Positions 35,763 to 45,082 of a stretch of DNA of 60,000 nucleotides are shown here, one piece after another. Under the pieces are notes generated by a model, which saw only the letters and a program-made list of their open reading frames with translations, did not search any database and was not told the origin of the DNA. Made by a program: the position numbers and the translations under genes. Positions within the stretch are counted from its first letter, which is position 1; each line of letters starts with the position of its first letter. This stretch comes from Liolophura sinensis (Eukaryota; Mollusca; Polyplacophora; Chitonida; Chitonidae), in assembly GCF_032854445.1 (NCBI RefSeq), contig NC_088296.1, forward strand, positions 27,112,667 through 27,172,666. Reading direction: 5' to 3'.

Positions 35763-36154
35763 TTATAGCGAGGCAGCGCTGTAGTATGACTGTTTACTGT
35801 AACCATTTAAGCTAGCCAAACGTCATTGGTTCCTTTAACGACCTTTACCACCTCTCCTGCATGGGTATTTCATCGCCGGATAGAACCCCAGCCAATGACA
35901 TGCGCATTGGAGAGACAAACTGAGGAAAGCCTGTGGGGTTCTAGCACAGTCGTGACATAGCGCGAAGCTGCCTTAACGGGAGCGCCTGTTGGTAGAAGCG
36001 ATGTAACAGCGACTTGTACACGCACATAGGTGTAGTACTGTATAGTTCCGTCTTTAAACTATAATTACGGCGACACAGTACGACGAAGAACCTTGCTGAG
36101 AGCAGATGTAAGTATATCATCCGTTAGACCAACCTAGGCGGGTGTGTAAATCTC

Positions 36155-36520
36155 AAGTAATTACGCAGTATCATACCTAAGTAAACAAAGCATCTATGTT
36201 GACGTGATACATTCAATAAAATGGTCAATTATCATAACGATATCCCATACATGTGTCGTGAATAAACTTGTAGGAGAGATAAAAAAATCTGAAATCACCG
36301 AGGTTTATATGGGTCACTCTGCTTATAAGCGGTGTTGACATTTACAGGACTGTCATGTAGTTACGCCACACTGCTGTATTCGTATACAGGTTTGACCTAC
36401 TCTTCTTTATAGCACTGCATAGTAGTTGCTACGCACAAAGTTATAGCGCCTATATCGTCAAGCTGACCCAGTAAAGAATGATGAGATAGGCCTATAATAT
36501 TAAGTATGGAAGCCGGATAA
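36155..36520. other. Intergenic, no gene seen
   Basis: Unique AT-rich sequence following the end of the segmental duplication. Confidence 0.6.
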
Positions 36521-36655
36521 CGCCGTCATCGTACCATCGCTCCATCGACTCGCGATGGTACGAAACAGTGGCACGATGATGCGAAGCGATGGTATGATGT
36601 CATCGTGTAATCGCTTTGTGCTATCGTGTCTTCGCTTCGTGCCATCGCCCTCCGA
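36521..36655. repeat. Outlying inverted piece of the 21-bp family
   Basis: CATCGTACCATCGCTCCATC faces CGATGGTACGAAACAGTGG and GCGAAGCGATGGTATGATG, so units of the 37-kb minisatellite occur here in both orientations. Confidence 0.65.
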
Positions 36656-37090
36656 AGAATACTCACGTTTCCAAAGCAGTGCATTGCGGTTTTTATTTTT
36701 ATTTCCCCCAACTTATACTTGTCGAAAATGTTTTTATACGTACCCACATGGATTTGTTTAGCGTCGAGCGTTTATCCTTAAGCGTATACACACAGGAAGG
36801 GGAACTATAGTCTATTTCTTTTAGCCATTGGCATATAATTGAGTTGTCTGTAAAATCAGTCATACTAGTTACCATAGTTCCCTATAATCACTGACATTTA
36901 ACAACACCAGCTCTATTCACAAGTCTATGTTAATTTAGCTTGTTGAGTTACATGTCACTAATGAAAGGCAATCTTGGTAGCGACTAATTTTACGGATAGC
37001 AGACTATAGACGACTGATTTAAAGAAACATACTGTAGTAATAAAATGTACACGTATCTACCATAATGACCAAGTCATTTGTCTTAAAACC
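36656..37090. other. Intergenic, no gene seen
   Basis: Contains AAAGGCAATCTTGGTAGCGA and nearby sequence that resembles 39960-40005, an unnamed dispersed repeat. Confidence 0.5.
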
Positions 37091-37600
37091 GATCGCACGA
37101 TGGCACCGTGCACGAAACCAGCATTCCTTCGTGCCATTGTACCATCGCTTCTCACAAACGTATCATCGTTTCGTGCCATCGTGCCATCGCCTCACATCAT
37201 CGTGTCCTCACTTCGTGCCATCGTACCATAGCTTCGTGCCACTGTGTCATCGCTTCGCATCATCGTGTCATCGATTCATACCATGTTATCATCGCTTCGC
37301 TCAGTCGTGCCATCGCTTCGCATCATCGTGCCATCGCTTCATGCCAACGTGTCATCGCTTCGTGCCATCGTACCATGGTTTTCGTGCCAATGTGCCAACG
37401 CTTCACATCATCGTGCCATCATCGCTTCCTGTGATTGTACCATCGTTCGTGCCATCGTGCCATCGCTTTATGTCATCGTATTATCGCTTCGTGCACTCTT
37501 GCCATCGCTTCATGTCATCATGCCATCGCTTCGTGCAATGGTACCATCGCTTCACGCCATCGTGCCATTGCTTTGCGTCATCGTGCCAACGTCTGGCGAT
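37091..37600 (+). repeat. 21-bp minisatellite (CATCGCTTCGTGC family)
   Basis: Imperfect units CATCGCTTCGTGCCATCGTGC. Because 21 is a multiple of 3, all plus frames stay open and read as seven-residue repeats (HRFxxSC and others). That explains the 190-206-codon frames, so no gene is called. Confidence 0.85.
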
Positions 37601-37717
37601 GGCGTCAGAGGAATCAAGGCAGAGCCCGGGGGGAACCCAAGACCACAAACTCAGCAATTTTATGAGAAAAAAAGAACATATGTAAGAGATTTGGATGAAT
37701 TTTTCTCAACGGCTTGG

Positions 37718-38105
37718 CAATACCCTAAGGGCCAGTCCATTATATTTTCTTCACGGGTTGACCTTACCCTCAGGAGAATTCCATATAATTTTGTGCACGT
37801 TTGGGCAATACCCTAAGGACCATGCCATTATGTTTTATACACCATTATGTTTTGAAATACCCTAAAGGACAGTTCCTTATATTTTGTGCACAATTTGGCA
37901 ATACCCTAAGGACCAGTCCATTATATTTTGTGCAAGGTTTAGCATTGCTCTAGGGATCAGCCCATTGCATTTTGTGCACGGTTTAGCAACGCTCTAGGGA
38001 CCAGTCCACTATATTTTATGCACGGTTTGTCACTACCCTAAGGACCAGCCCATTAAATTTTGTGCGCGATTTGGCAATGCCCTAGGGACCAGACCATTAA
38101 ATTTT
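37718..38105 (+). repeat. 44-bp minisatellite, about 9 copies
   Basis: CAATACCCTAAGGACCAGTC, CATTATATTTTGTGCACGGT, TTGG units begin at 37718, about 37762, 37806, about 37899, 37943, 37987, 38031 and 38075. Confidence 0.88.
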
Positions 38106-38203
38106 AGTGGTGACCAGGATCAGGATTCAGGAATTTATAAAACGATACCAAACCACTGACATAAGCGCTGGTTTTTGTCTCCCCTTGTTCGTATTGATGA
38201 GTT

Positions 38204-38669
38204 TGTACGTATGATGGATTTGTACGTTTGATGGGTTTGTACGTTTGATGGGTTTGTACGTTTGATGGGTTTTGATGGGTTTGTACGTTTGATGGGTTTT
38301 GATGGGTTTGTACGTTTGATGGGTTTGTACTTTTGATGGGTTTGTACGTTTGATGAGTTTGTACGTTTGATGGGTTTGTAGGTTTGATGGGTTTGTAGGT
38401 TTGATGGGTTTGTAGGTTTGATGGATTTGTAGGTTTGATGGATTTGTACGTTTGATGGGTTTGTACGTTTGATGGATTTGTACGTTTGATGCGTTTGTAC
38501 GTTTGATGGGTTTGTACGTTTGATGGATTTGTACGTTTGATGGGTTTCTACGTTTGATGGATTTGTACGTTTGATGGATTTGTACGTTTGATGGATTTGT
38601 ACGTTTGATGAGTTTGTACGTTTGATGGATTTGTACGTTTGATGGGTTTGTACGTTTGATGGGTTTGTA
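38204..38669 (+). repeat. 17-bp minisatellite, about 27 copies
   Basis: TTTGATGGGTTTGTACG units with G/A and C/G variants. On the minus strand three units make a stop-free 17-aa repeat, giving a spurious 201-codon frame. Confidence 0.92.
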
Positions 38670-38921
38670 CAAAGGAATACCCTCTACAGAAAACCTGTTA
38701 CCTCTAGTACTGTAAATTGCAGTTAACAACACTGCATAGTTTTTGCCTAATTCTGCTTAAAGCCTCATGATAGGGAGCCTATAAGTTGCTATTTTTTAAA
38801 CATTCGCCCAAATAGTTAAAATGAATGCAGTAAAGTTATCAGCTCTGTTACCGGTTGTACTCCGTGTGTTTGTTTGTTTTTTTTTTTTTACTTTTAGAAT
38901 ATATTATGTGTTTGCAGCGCT

Positions 38922-39575
38922 ATGGCGAACGTTCAAATCCGAAAGCTTCAAGAGAATGACGAAGGCGGAGCCCGGAAGTTTGTCTGTCAGGAGTTTTTCC
39001 GATTGGATCCTTTGAGCCGAGCAGTGAATCTAGATGCAGAAGTGGATGGAAACTTATGGCTGAATGAAGCCTTCCCGTCATTCCTAAGCGATGGTGTCTC
39101 CATGGTAGCCATTGACACCAAAACAGGGGAAATAATTGGTATCAGATTTGCCGCCATAGTCTACAAGGACAAACCAGATGTCATGCCGTTTTCCCTGGAT
39201 GATCCAAAAACGAGAAGACTGGCAAGGCTTTTCGAAGGTCTAGGCAGCGTTCACGCCGGTGAAAATATCTTTGAGAAGTATGGCGTGGATAGATACGCGA
39301 GTTTTCGAGGGCTTGGGGTGGCGGAGAAGTACCAGAAGCAGGGGATTGCGTCTAGACTGGTTGATGGTACACTCAACCTAATTCAAGACAAAAACATCCG
39401 ACTAGTCATTGCTGAGGCTTCCAGCCAGTTTTCTGGGCGAATTTTTGAAAAGTTTGGATTCAAAAAAGGCAAGCAAAATAACTACGACTCGATGGTCCTG
39501 GGTGGTTTACCTTTGGTCATGACAGAGGAACTTGAATACCACAAAGGAATTGCTCAGTATATAAAGACAATGTAA
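38922..39575 (+). CDS. GNAT N-acetyltransferase, copy C (217 aa)
   Basis: A third member of the local GNAT family, intact and the same length as copy B. ATG at 38922 follows TTATGTGTTTGCAG|CGCT, an acceptor in the same place as in copies A and B, so the family shares a 5'UTR-intron/single-coding-exon structure. Main parts: MANVQIRKLQENDEGGARKF, SMVAIDTKTGEIIGIRFAAI, FRGLGVAEKYQKQGIASRLV (acetyl-CoA loop), EASSQFSGRIFEKFGFKKGK and DSMVLGGLPLVMTEELEYHK. FRGLGVAEKY is closer to the usual arylalkylamine-NAT-like form than AALGTAEKY of A/B. Homology with A/B continues into the 3' region (GAATAAACTGTAAG, TTTCGGCATGG), with AATAAA at about 39606. It diverged before the A/B duplication. Confidence 0.87.
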   Translation: MANVQIRKLQENDEGGARKFVCQEFFRLDPLSRAVNLDAEVDGNLWLNEAFPSFLSDGVSMVAIDTKTGEIIGIRFAAIVYKDKPDVMPFSLDDPKTRRLARLFEGLGSVHAGENIFEKYGVDRYASFRGLGVAEKYQKQGIASRLVDGTLNLIQDKNIRLVIAEASSQFSGRIFEKFGFKKGKQNNYDSMVLGGLPLVMTEELEYHKGIAQYIKTM

Positions 39576-40003
39576 AATTTCAAAGTTGAATGGATGGTCT
39601 TACAGAATAAACTGTAAGAAATCATTCCAAAACATACACAGGGTTCTGTCATTTCTTATGATTTCGGCATGGAATTTCAGCGAATGTGCCTGGTGTTTTA
39701 GCAGTGGGTTGACAGTCAGGTAACACTGTGAATATTTCGGTATTGTGCTTCATGTGTCCCACCTGTCGGTCAGATATTCGACACGTTCTGTCAACTTGTC
39801 GGCATTGTGACTGGTGTCTTCGGCATGGCGTTTTAATGAGCTGAAATCATTAACGATGTTGGAATACTGCTGTGGAGAGATTTCTTCTGGAAGAAGGCTA
39901 TGTGAGCTGACATTCCAATGCACAGGAGAGCAATGTAGAGCTTAGGATCTTACGACTAAAGGCAATTTTGATCGCGAGTACTGATTTTACAGACAACTGA
40001 CTA

Positions 40004-40085
40004 CCATAATACAGGCCGCGGTCGTATAAGTAAAATATTGTTGAGTACTGAGTGAAAAACCACGAAATAAAATAAATAAATAAAC
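40004..40085 (+). mobile_element. SINE 3' tail fragment
   Basis: CCATAATACAGGCCGCGGTC, GTATAAGTAAAATATTGTTG and an AAATAAATAAAC end match the tail at 42975-43055. A minisatellite starts 56 bp later. Confidence 0.65.
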
Positions 40086-40140
40086 CTTTGGTTGTATAAT
40101 TTTTAATGTGGATAATTATTCATTTTAGAAGATTATTCTA

Positions 40141-40412
40141 CTGTATGTTTTCGTACAGGTTAACTGTATGTTTTCGTACAGGTTAACTGTATGTTTTTGT
40201 ACAGGTTAACTATGTTTTTGTACAGGTTAACTGTATGTTTTTGTACAGGTTAACTGTATGTTTTTGTACAGGTTAACTATGTTTTCGTACAGGTTAACTG
40301 TATGTTTTCGTACAGGTTAACTGTATGTTTTTGTACAGGTTAACTGTATGTTTTCGTACAGGTTAACTGTATGTTTTCGTACAGGTTAACTGTTTGTTTT
40401 TGTACAGGTTAA
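40141..40412 (+). repeat. 23-bp minisatellite, about 12 copies
   Basis: CTGTATGTTTTCGTACAGGT plus TAA units; two copies lack GT. C/T alternates in TTTTCGTAC/TTTTTGTAC. Confidence 0.93.
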
Positions 40413-40484
40413 CATGTTACAGAGTCTATACACAACAGAAGAATCATAAATCATAAACAATCGATACAAACCTAATTTTCAGTA

Positions 40485-40795
40485 ACTTGCGCCTAATAAC
40501 CAGGTTTTGTACCTTCAGAATATTAAACACTTACGCTTTCACGTAATTTTCCGCAACTTACCTCTACTAACCAACTTATGTACCTGCAGAATATAAAACA
40601 CTTACTCTTTCACCTAATTTTTCTTCACTTGCCCAATAACCAACTTATGTACCTTCAGAATATAGTACACTTACGTTTTTTATGGAATTTTCCCTGACTT
40701 GCCTCAAATAACCAACTTATGTTCCTTCAGAATGTTAAACACTTACGCTTTCACGTAATTTTCCCTAACTTACCCGCAGTAATCTTCAGAATATA
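40485..40795 (+). repeat. Degenerate repeat of about 70-76 bp, 4-5 copies
   Basis: AACCAACTTATGTACCTTCA, GAATATAAAACACTTACGCT and TTCACGTAATTTTCC recur with drift. Confidence 0.8.
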
Positions 40796-40799
40796 AACC

Positions 40800-41842
40800 T
40801 CTTCCAATATTTAGGCCTACCTTACGGCAATGAAGCCCTTAGGCAGTCATCAAAATGGTGAAAATGAAGAATAAGGTGGACCTTATCATACTTCGGTTGT
40901 GTCATTTGACCTTGACACCATGCAGTGCTACAGACAATGGGTGTGCAGTCGTGAAAGTGCTTAAAAGTAGATGATATGCTTCTAAAATGATGTACTGAAT
41001 ACGCCGGAAAATTTGTGTGTACGCCTAGATTCTTGAAACATACAGCTTACTAGCAAGATTCAAAGTTGTCAGTATCGAAAGTGGACCTCACCGCGGTTTA
41101 TGTGTGCAACGTTCTCCACAGCGTGTTGGTTTTCAGAAACTGAAGGCTACAAGCAAAAGCTCATGTACCACTACCCGCAGTCGTGGAGAATGTCTACTGT
41201 GATATTTCTATTTGTGACATTCTCTAGTGTTTACCATGACAAAGATGTGGCAAGGCCTAAGAAATGGTAATTTGGGTTAATATCCTGAAAGTTCCGCTAC
41301 TGTCTTGCACGAAATTTTCCAAATATCGCCCTTACGGATCGCCAGCTGAGTATGTTATATTAACGCATCTTGCACGGTCCATTTTCCGAGGGATACATGT
41401 TTCCGTGATTTCTGAAGAGAGAAGTTAATGCAGTGAAATCCACGATCGCGAGAACATCTGATAAAATATCACAGAAACGCTTCTGGTTTAAAATGTACAC
41501 TGATAATAATTAAATCACAAATAACAAATTGTTCTCTTCTAATATAGGCTTACATCAAAACCGCATCAGGCTTTGGCCCGAAGACGCCAGTTGGCGTGTA
41601 TAGGACAAGGACTGTTTGGGAAGGTAAAAAAAAAATTGCCTGTCGCATCAGGCAGGTTGCCATAAAATGAAATTTTACTGCAAGACCTGCTAATAATTAA
41701 TTTAGTCTAGAATGTTAAGGCAAGTCGTAAATTCTGGGCAATCTTCATGTACATACATCTATACTTGTAGGAAAGAATCTTTACTGGCAGGCCTATGTAT
41801 ATGTCCTTCGATTTTCTCCACCCACTTTCACTCGATCAACTT
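40800..41842. other. Intergenic, no gene seen
   Basis: No long frame or splice-bounded segment. Unique moderately AT-rich DNA. Confidence 0.6.
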
Positions 41843-42075
41843 CAAACTTTTAAAGTGTATTTTGAAGTGAGGTAGGTCTTGCTCTCCTGGACACTCAATG
41901 GTGTCACGGTCCTTCTAAGAAAGTTAATGTGTGGCACTGCTTGACTCCTTAAATTACTGCACAATAGCTGATTGCCGCGTGAACGCCAACAAATTAGCTT
42001 CCGGTATACAAAGTTTTTCGTGGTTAATTGTGCAATGGACTGTTTATGACGTTTTCTATATGTGATGAACATTTG
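41843..42075 (-). repeat. Unexpanded copy of the repeat that seeds the 44-47 kb arrays
   Basis: Read on the minus strand it contains, in order: ATCCAAATGTTCATCACATA; ACCACGAAAAACTTTGTATA; a single CAAGCAGTGCCACA (core of the 24-bp array); and CACCATTGAGTGTCCAGGAG with AAGACCTACC (core of the 60-bp array). The plus strand at 44165-45110 has the same order with both cores amplified. Confidence 0.75.
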
Positions 42076-42631
42076 GATATAACTCTGAAAAAGATTGAGA
42101 ATGGATGACACACTGTACATGTCTTTTCTCTGTCCCTGCTGCATTTGTTCTGTAGAGATACAACAATATAAGGACCAAAACATGTCCTGTATTACGATAT
42201 GTTGCCTTGACCTTGACATCCGCAGGGAATAATGGAGATATTTTGTACTTAGTTGGTGCTTAATCCAACCGAACAAATAGAAATCGTAACGACTTTTAGC
42301 TGTAAAACCTTTTTAGATAAAATGTTTACAATCTTACAGTATATCATAATATGACTTTCTGGTGCAATGCGTTGTCTGTGATGTCATCATGAGCTGGAGC
42401 AGAAAAGACTGAGATAAAATGATGTCATTACTGCTGCTGAGTCCTTTATTAGAGACAGAATAACTGGTAAGCCCTTTACGGGTGGAGAAGACCAACAAAT
42501 CGTACTGGAAGACAACTGGTCATTTCTTACAAGAGGAGCCATAGACCCATTTCACAACCCTTGGGTTCTAGGTTTAAACTAGTTCTTCTATAGAATATTG
42601 ATATCAACATATTGACAAGGTACACTACAAT
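42076..42631. other. Intergenic, no gene seen
   Basis: No coding or repeat structure recognised. Confidence 0.55.
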
Positions 42632-42866
42632 TGAACTGTTGAATTTAGCAGAAAGTCTCTTGTCTGAATAATACTAGAATGTATTCTGTTATCATAGCAC
42701 AATATTGTGTAATATTCAGCATAATATCCTGTTAATCTAATGGAACCTGATGTTGACTTAATAGAATGTATATTACATTTAGCAGAAGAATCTGCTGCCA
42801 TAACAGAGTACATTCCAGCATCACTCAGAATACAGACTTCTGTTGAATTTAACAGATTAATTTTAT
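42632..42866. repeat. Imperfect fold-back repeat (MITE-like)
   Basis: GTTGAATTTAGCAGAA...AGAATGTATTCTGTTAT on the left faces ATAACAGAGTACATTC...TTCTGTTGAATTTAAC on the right in inverted order. Arms are about 65-75 bp with mismatches, around a spacer of about 95 bp. Confidence 0.55.
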
Positions 42867-42953
42867 AGGTGTAGAAAGTTTTTAAAACAACGAACATTAT
42901 ACAAGTGTCTAACCACCAACCTCCGCAGTATAAAGTACATGACCTATCTGGAA

Positions 42954-43055
42954 CGCTGCCCGGTTTCCTCCCACCACAATGCTGGACGCCGTCGTATAAG
43001 TGAAATATTCTTGAGTATGGCGTAAAACACCAATCAAATAAATAAATAAAAATAA
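42954..43055 (+). mobile_element. 5'-truncated SINE with 12-bp target-site duplication
   Basis: CGCTGCCCGGTTTCCTCCCA, CCACAATGCTGGACGCCGTC, GTATAAGTGAAATATTCTTG and AACACCAATCAAATAAATAA. ACCTATCTGGAA is present on both sides (42942-42953 and 43056-43067). The target is a unit of the adjacent 19-bp array. Confidence 0.85.
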
Positions 43056-43410
43056 ACCTATCTGGAATGACGTGAACTATATGAAGTGACCTGATCTAAG
43101 TGAAGTGACGTGACCTATGTGAAATGACGTGACCTATGTGAAGTGACGTGACTTTTCTGAAGTGACGTGACCTGTCTGAAGTGACGTGACTTATATGAAG
43201 TGAGGTCACCTATCTGAAGTGATATGGCCTATCTGAAGTGACGTGACCTATGTAGTGACGCGAATTATCAAAAGTCACGTTACCAATCTGGTGACGTGAC
43301 CTATCTGAAGCCACGTAACCTATCTGAAGTCACGTGACCTATCTGAAGTGGCGTGACCTATCTGAAGTGACATGGCTTTTACGGTCACGTGACCTGTCTG
43401 AAGTCACCTA
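43056..43410 (+). repeat. 19-bp minisatellite, about 18 imperfect copies
   Basis: CTGAAGTGACGTGACCTAT units with frequent single-base changes and short deletions. Confidence 0.9.
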
Positions 43411-43599
43411 TTGTTGCTTAAAACCTAAAAACATCATTTTAGCCAAAACTGCTTTTAAATTTGTGTATATATGTAAATGTGCTGGGTGTAATCTACACAA
43501 GTCCACATCTTAGAAGTTTCAGAATCCAGGTTAAGGACTGATTCACTTTTCTAGTTGCTAATCTTATTGTAGTTATGAAACACTAAACATTCATTTAAC

Positions 43600-43755
43600 T
43601 GATTGGAGTTTTAACCCGTACTTAACAATATTTCACCTATACGACGGCGGCCGGTTTTATGATTTGAAGGAACTTGACAGGATGTGAGCTGGCTTTGAAC
43701 TTATAACGGGCGCATTGTGGCATTATTTGCAATGTTAATCATTTGACTACAGGCC
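43600..43755 (-). mobile_element. SINE fragment, reverse orientation
   Basis: The minus strand has AAGTTCAAAGCCAGCTCACA (B-box region), AAACCGGCCGCCGTCGTATA, GGTGAAATATTGTTAAGTAC and GGGTTAAAACTCCAATCAG. The middle is shortened relative to 26.0 kb. Confidence 0.65.
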
Positions 43756-44164
43756 CACCTCATCCACCCACCCCTCCATTCAAAACATAGAACTAGTTTA
43801 GAAAGGCGGTCACAGAGTGATCAGGTTTAGAATTCTTCCGTTTTTGGGGACTGGGAAACATGAAAATACACAGTGATGACAGTTCCTAAAAATGGTAGAA
43901 GACAATTCTTTTGACCAGAGGATCAGGAAAATGTTTTGACAATTGTTCATATGATTGATTTGATCTTCACAAATAGTAAAATATGTAACACCATCCTATG
44001 TACCAAAGCAAGGAGAAGCGAAAGTCATTCAGATCGGAAGTGACGTCACCGCAATCGGAAATACAGGTTTGAAGTCTGCAACACTGCCCTTGTTTGTTTG
44101 AGAGTAATTTTTCTGCTTTAAGTTCTGTAAAGTGGAAGACAACCCCTGACTAATGTGTATGTCC
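43756..44164. other. Intergenic, no gene seen
   Basis: No coding features. It lies just before the repeat that starts the 44-kb arrays. Confidence 0.55.
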
Positions 44165-44328
44165 ACGGAGTCCAAATGTTCATCACATATAGCAGACGTT
44201 ATTCAGAGTTCATTCCACAATTTAACACGCTTTCTTCAGTGCACCACGAAAGACTTTGTATACCGGAGGTTGATTTGTTGGCACTCACGTGGTCAGGAAC
44301 ATCAGCCATTGGAGAGTAACTTAAGCAG

Positions 44329-45056
44329 CGCCACAGATAAGGGGTCAAGCAGCGCCACAGATAAGGGGTCAAGCAGCGCCACAGATAAGGGGTCAAGCAG
44401 CGCCACAGATAAGGGGTCAAGCAGTGCCACAGATAAGGGGCCAAAGCAGTGCCACTGATAAGGGATCAAGCAGTGCCACAGATAAGGGGGCAAGCAGTGC
44501 CGCTGATAAGGGATCAAGGAGTGCCACAGATAAGGGGTCAAGCAGTGCCACAGATAAGGGGTCAAGCAATGCCACTGATAATTTTTAATTAAGAGTTCAT
44601 ACCACAATGTAACACATGATAAGGGGCCAAGCAGTGCCACAGATAAGGGATCAAGCAGTGCCACAGATAAGAGGCCAAGCAGTGCCACAGATAAGGGGTC
44701 AAGCAGTGCCACTGATAATTTTTAATTAACAGTTCATTCCACAATTTAACACATGACTTCTTCAGCACACCACGAAAAAACCTTGCATAGTTAATTTGTT
44801 TGTGTTACCGCGGTCAGGAAGATGAGCTATTGAGCAGTAAGCTGTCAAACAGTGTCACAGATAAGGGATTAAGCAGTGCCACAGATAAGGGGCCAAGCAG
44901 TGCCCCAGATAAGGAATCAAGCAGTGCCACAGATAAGGGGTCAAGCAGTGCCACAGATAAGAGGTCAAGCAGTGCCACAGATAAGGGGTCAAGCAGTGCC
45001 ACAGATAAGGGGTCAAGCAGTGCCCCAGATAGGGAATCAAGCAGTGTCACAGATAA
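44329..45056 (+). repeat. 24-bp minisatellite in three blocks
   Basis: AGCAGTGCCACAGATAAGGG plus GTCA units at 44329-44590, 44616-44722 and 44852-45056. The blocks are separated by copies of the parent repeat (TTCATTCCACAATTTAACAC, CACCACGAAA). 24 bp is eight codons (SSATDKGS), which explains open frames of about 100-190 codons on both strands. Confidence 0.93.
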
Positions 45057-45082
45057 TTTGTATTACTATATTACCGTTCAGT

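Larger units (their letters stand above)
30112..36154. repeat. Tandem segmental duplication, unit 2 (about 6.04 kb)
   Basis: Collinear with 23639-30111. Homology stops at GGCGGGTGTGTAAATCTC (about 36154), where TCTC matches the first four bases of the unit, suggesting a microhomology junction. It keeps the intact GNAT copy. Confidence 0.95.

Noticed and set aside
37065-37816. Overlapping frames of 190-206 codons with HRF/SC repeats
   Set aside because: All plus frames are open at once because of the 21-bp period; this is a repeat property, not a gene.
38127-38732. 201-codon minus-strand frame (KRTNPSNVQIHQTYKPI repeats)
   Set aside because: It consists of the 17-bp array read in three phases.
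41842-42276. 144-codon minus-strand frame with TTKNFVYRKLICWRSRG
   Set aside because: A similar peptide appears at 44.2 kb only because the DNA is the same dispersed repeat; no gene structure or domain is evident.
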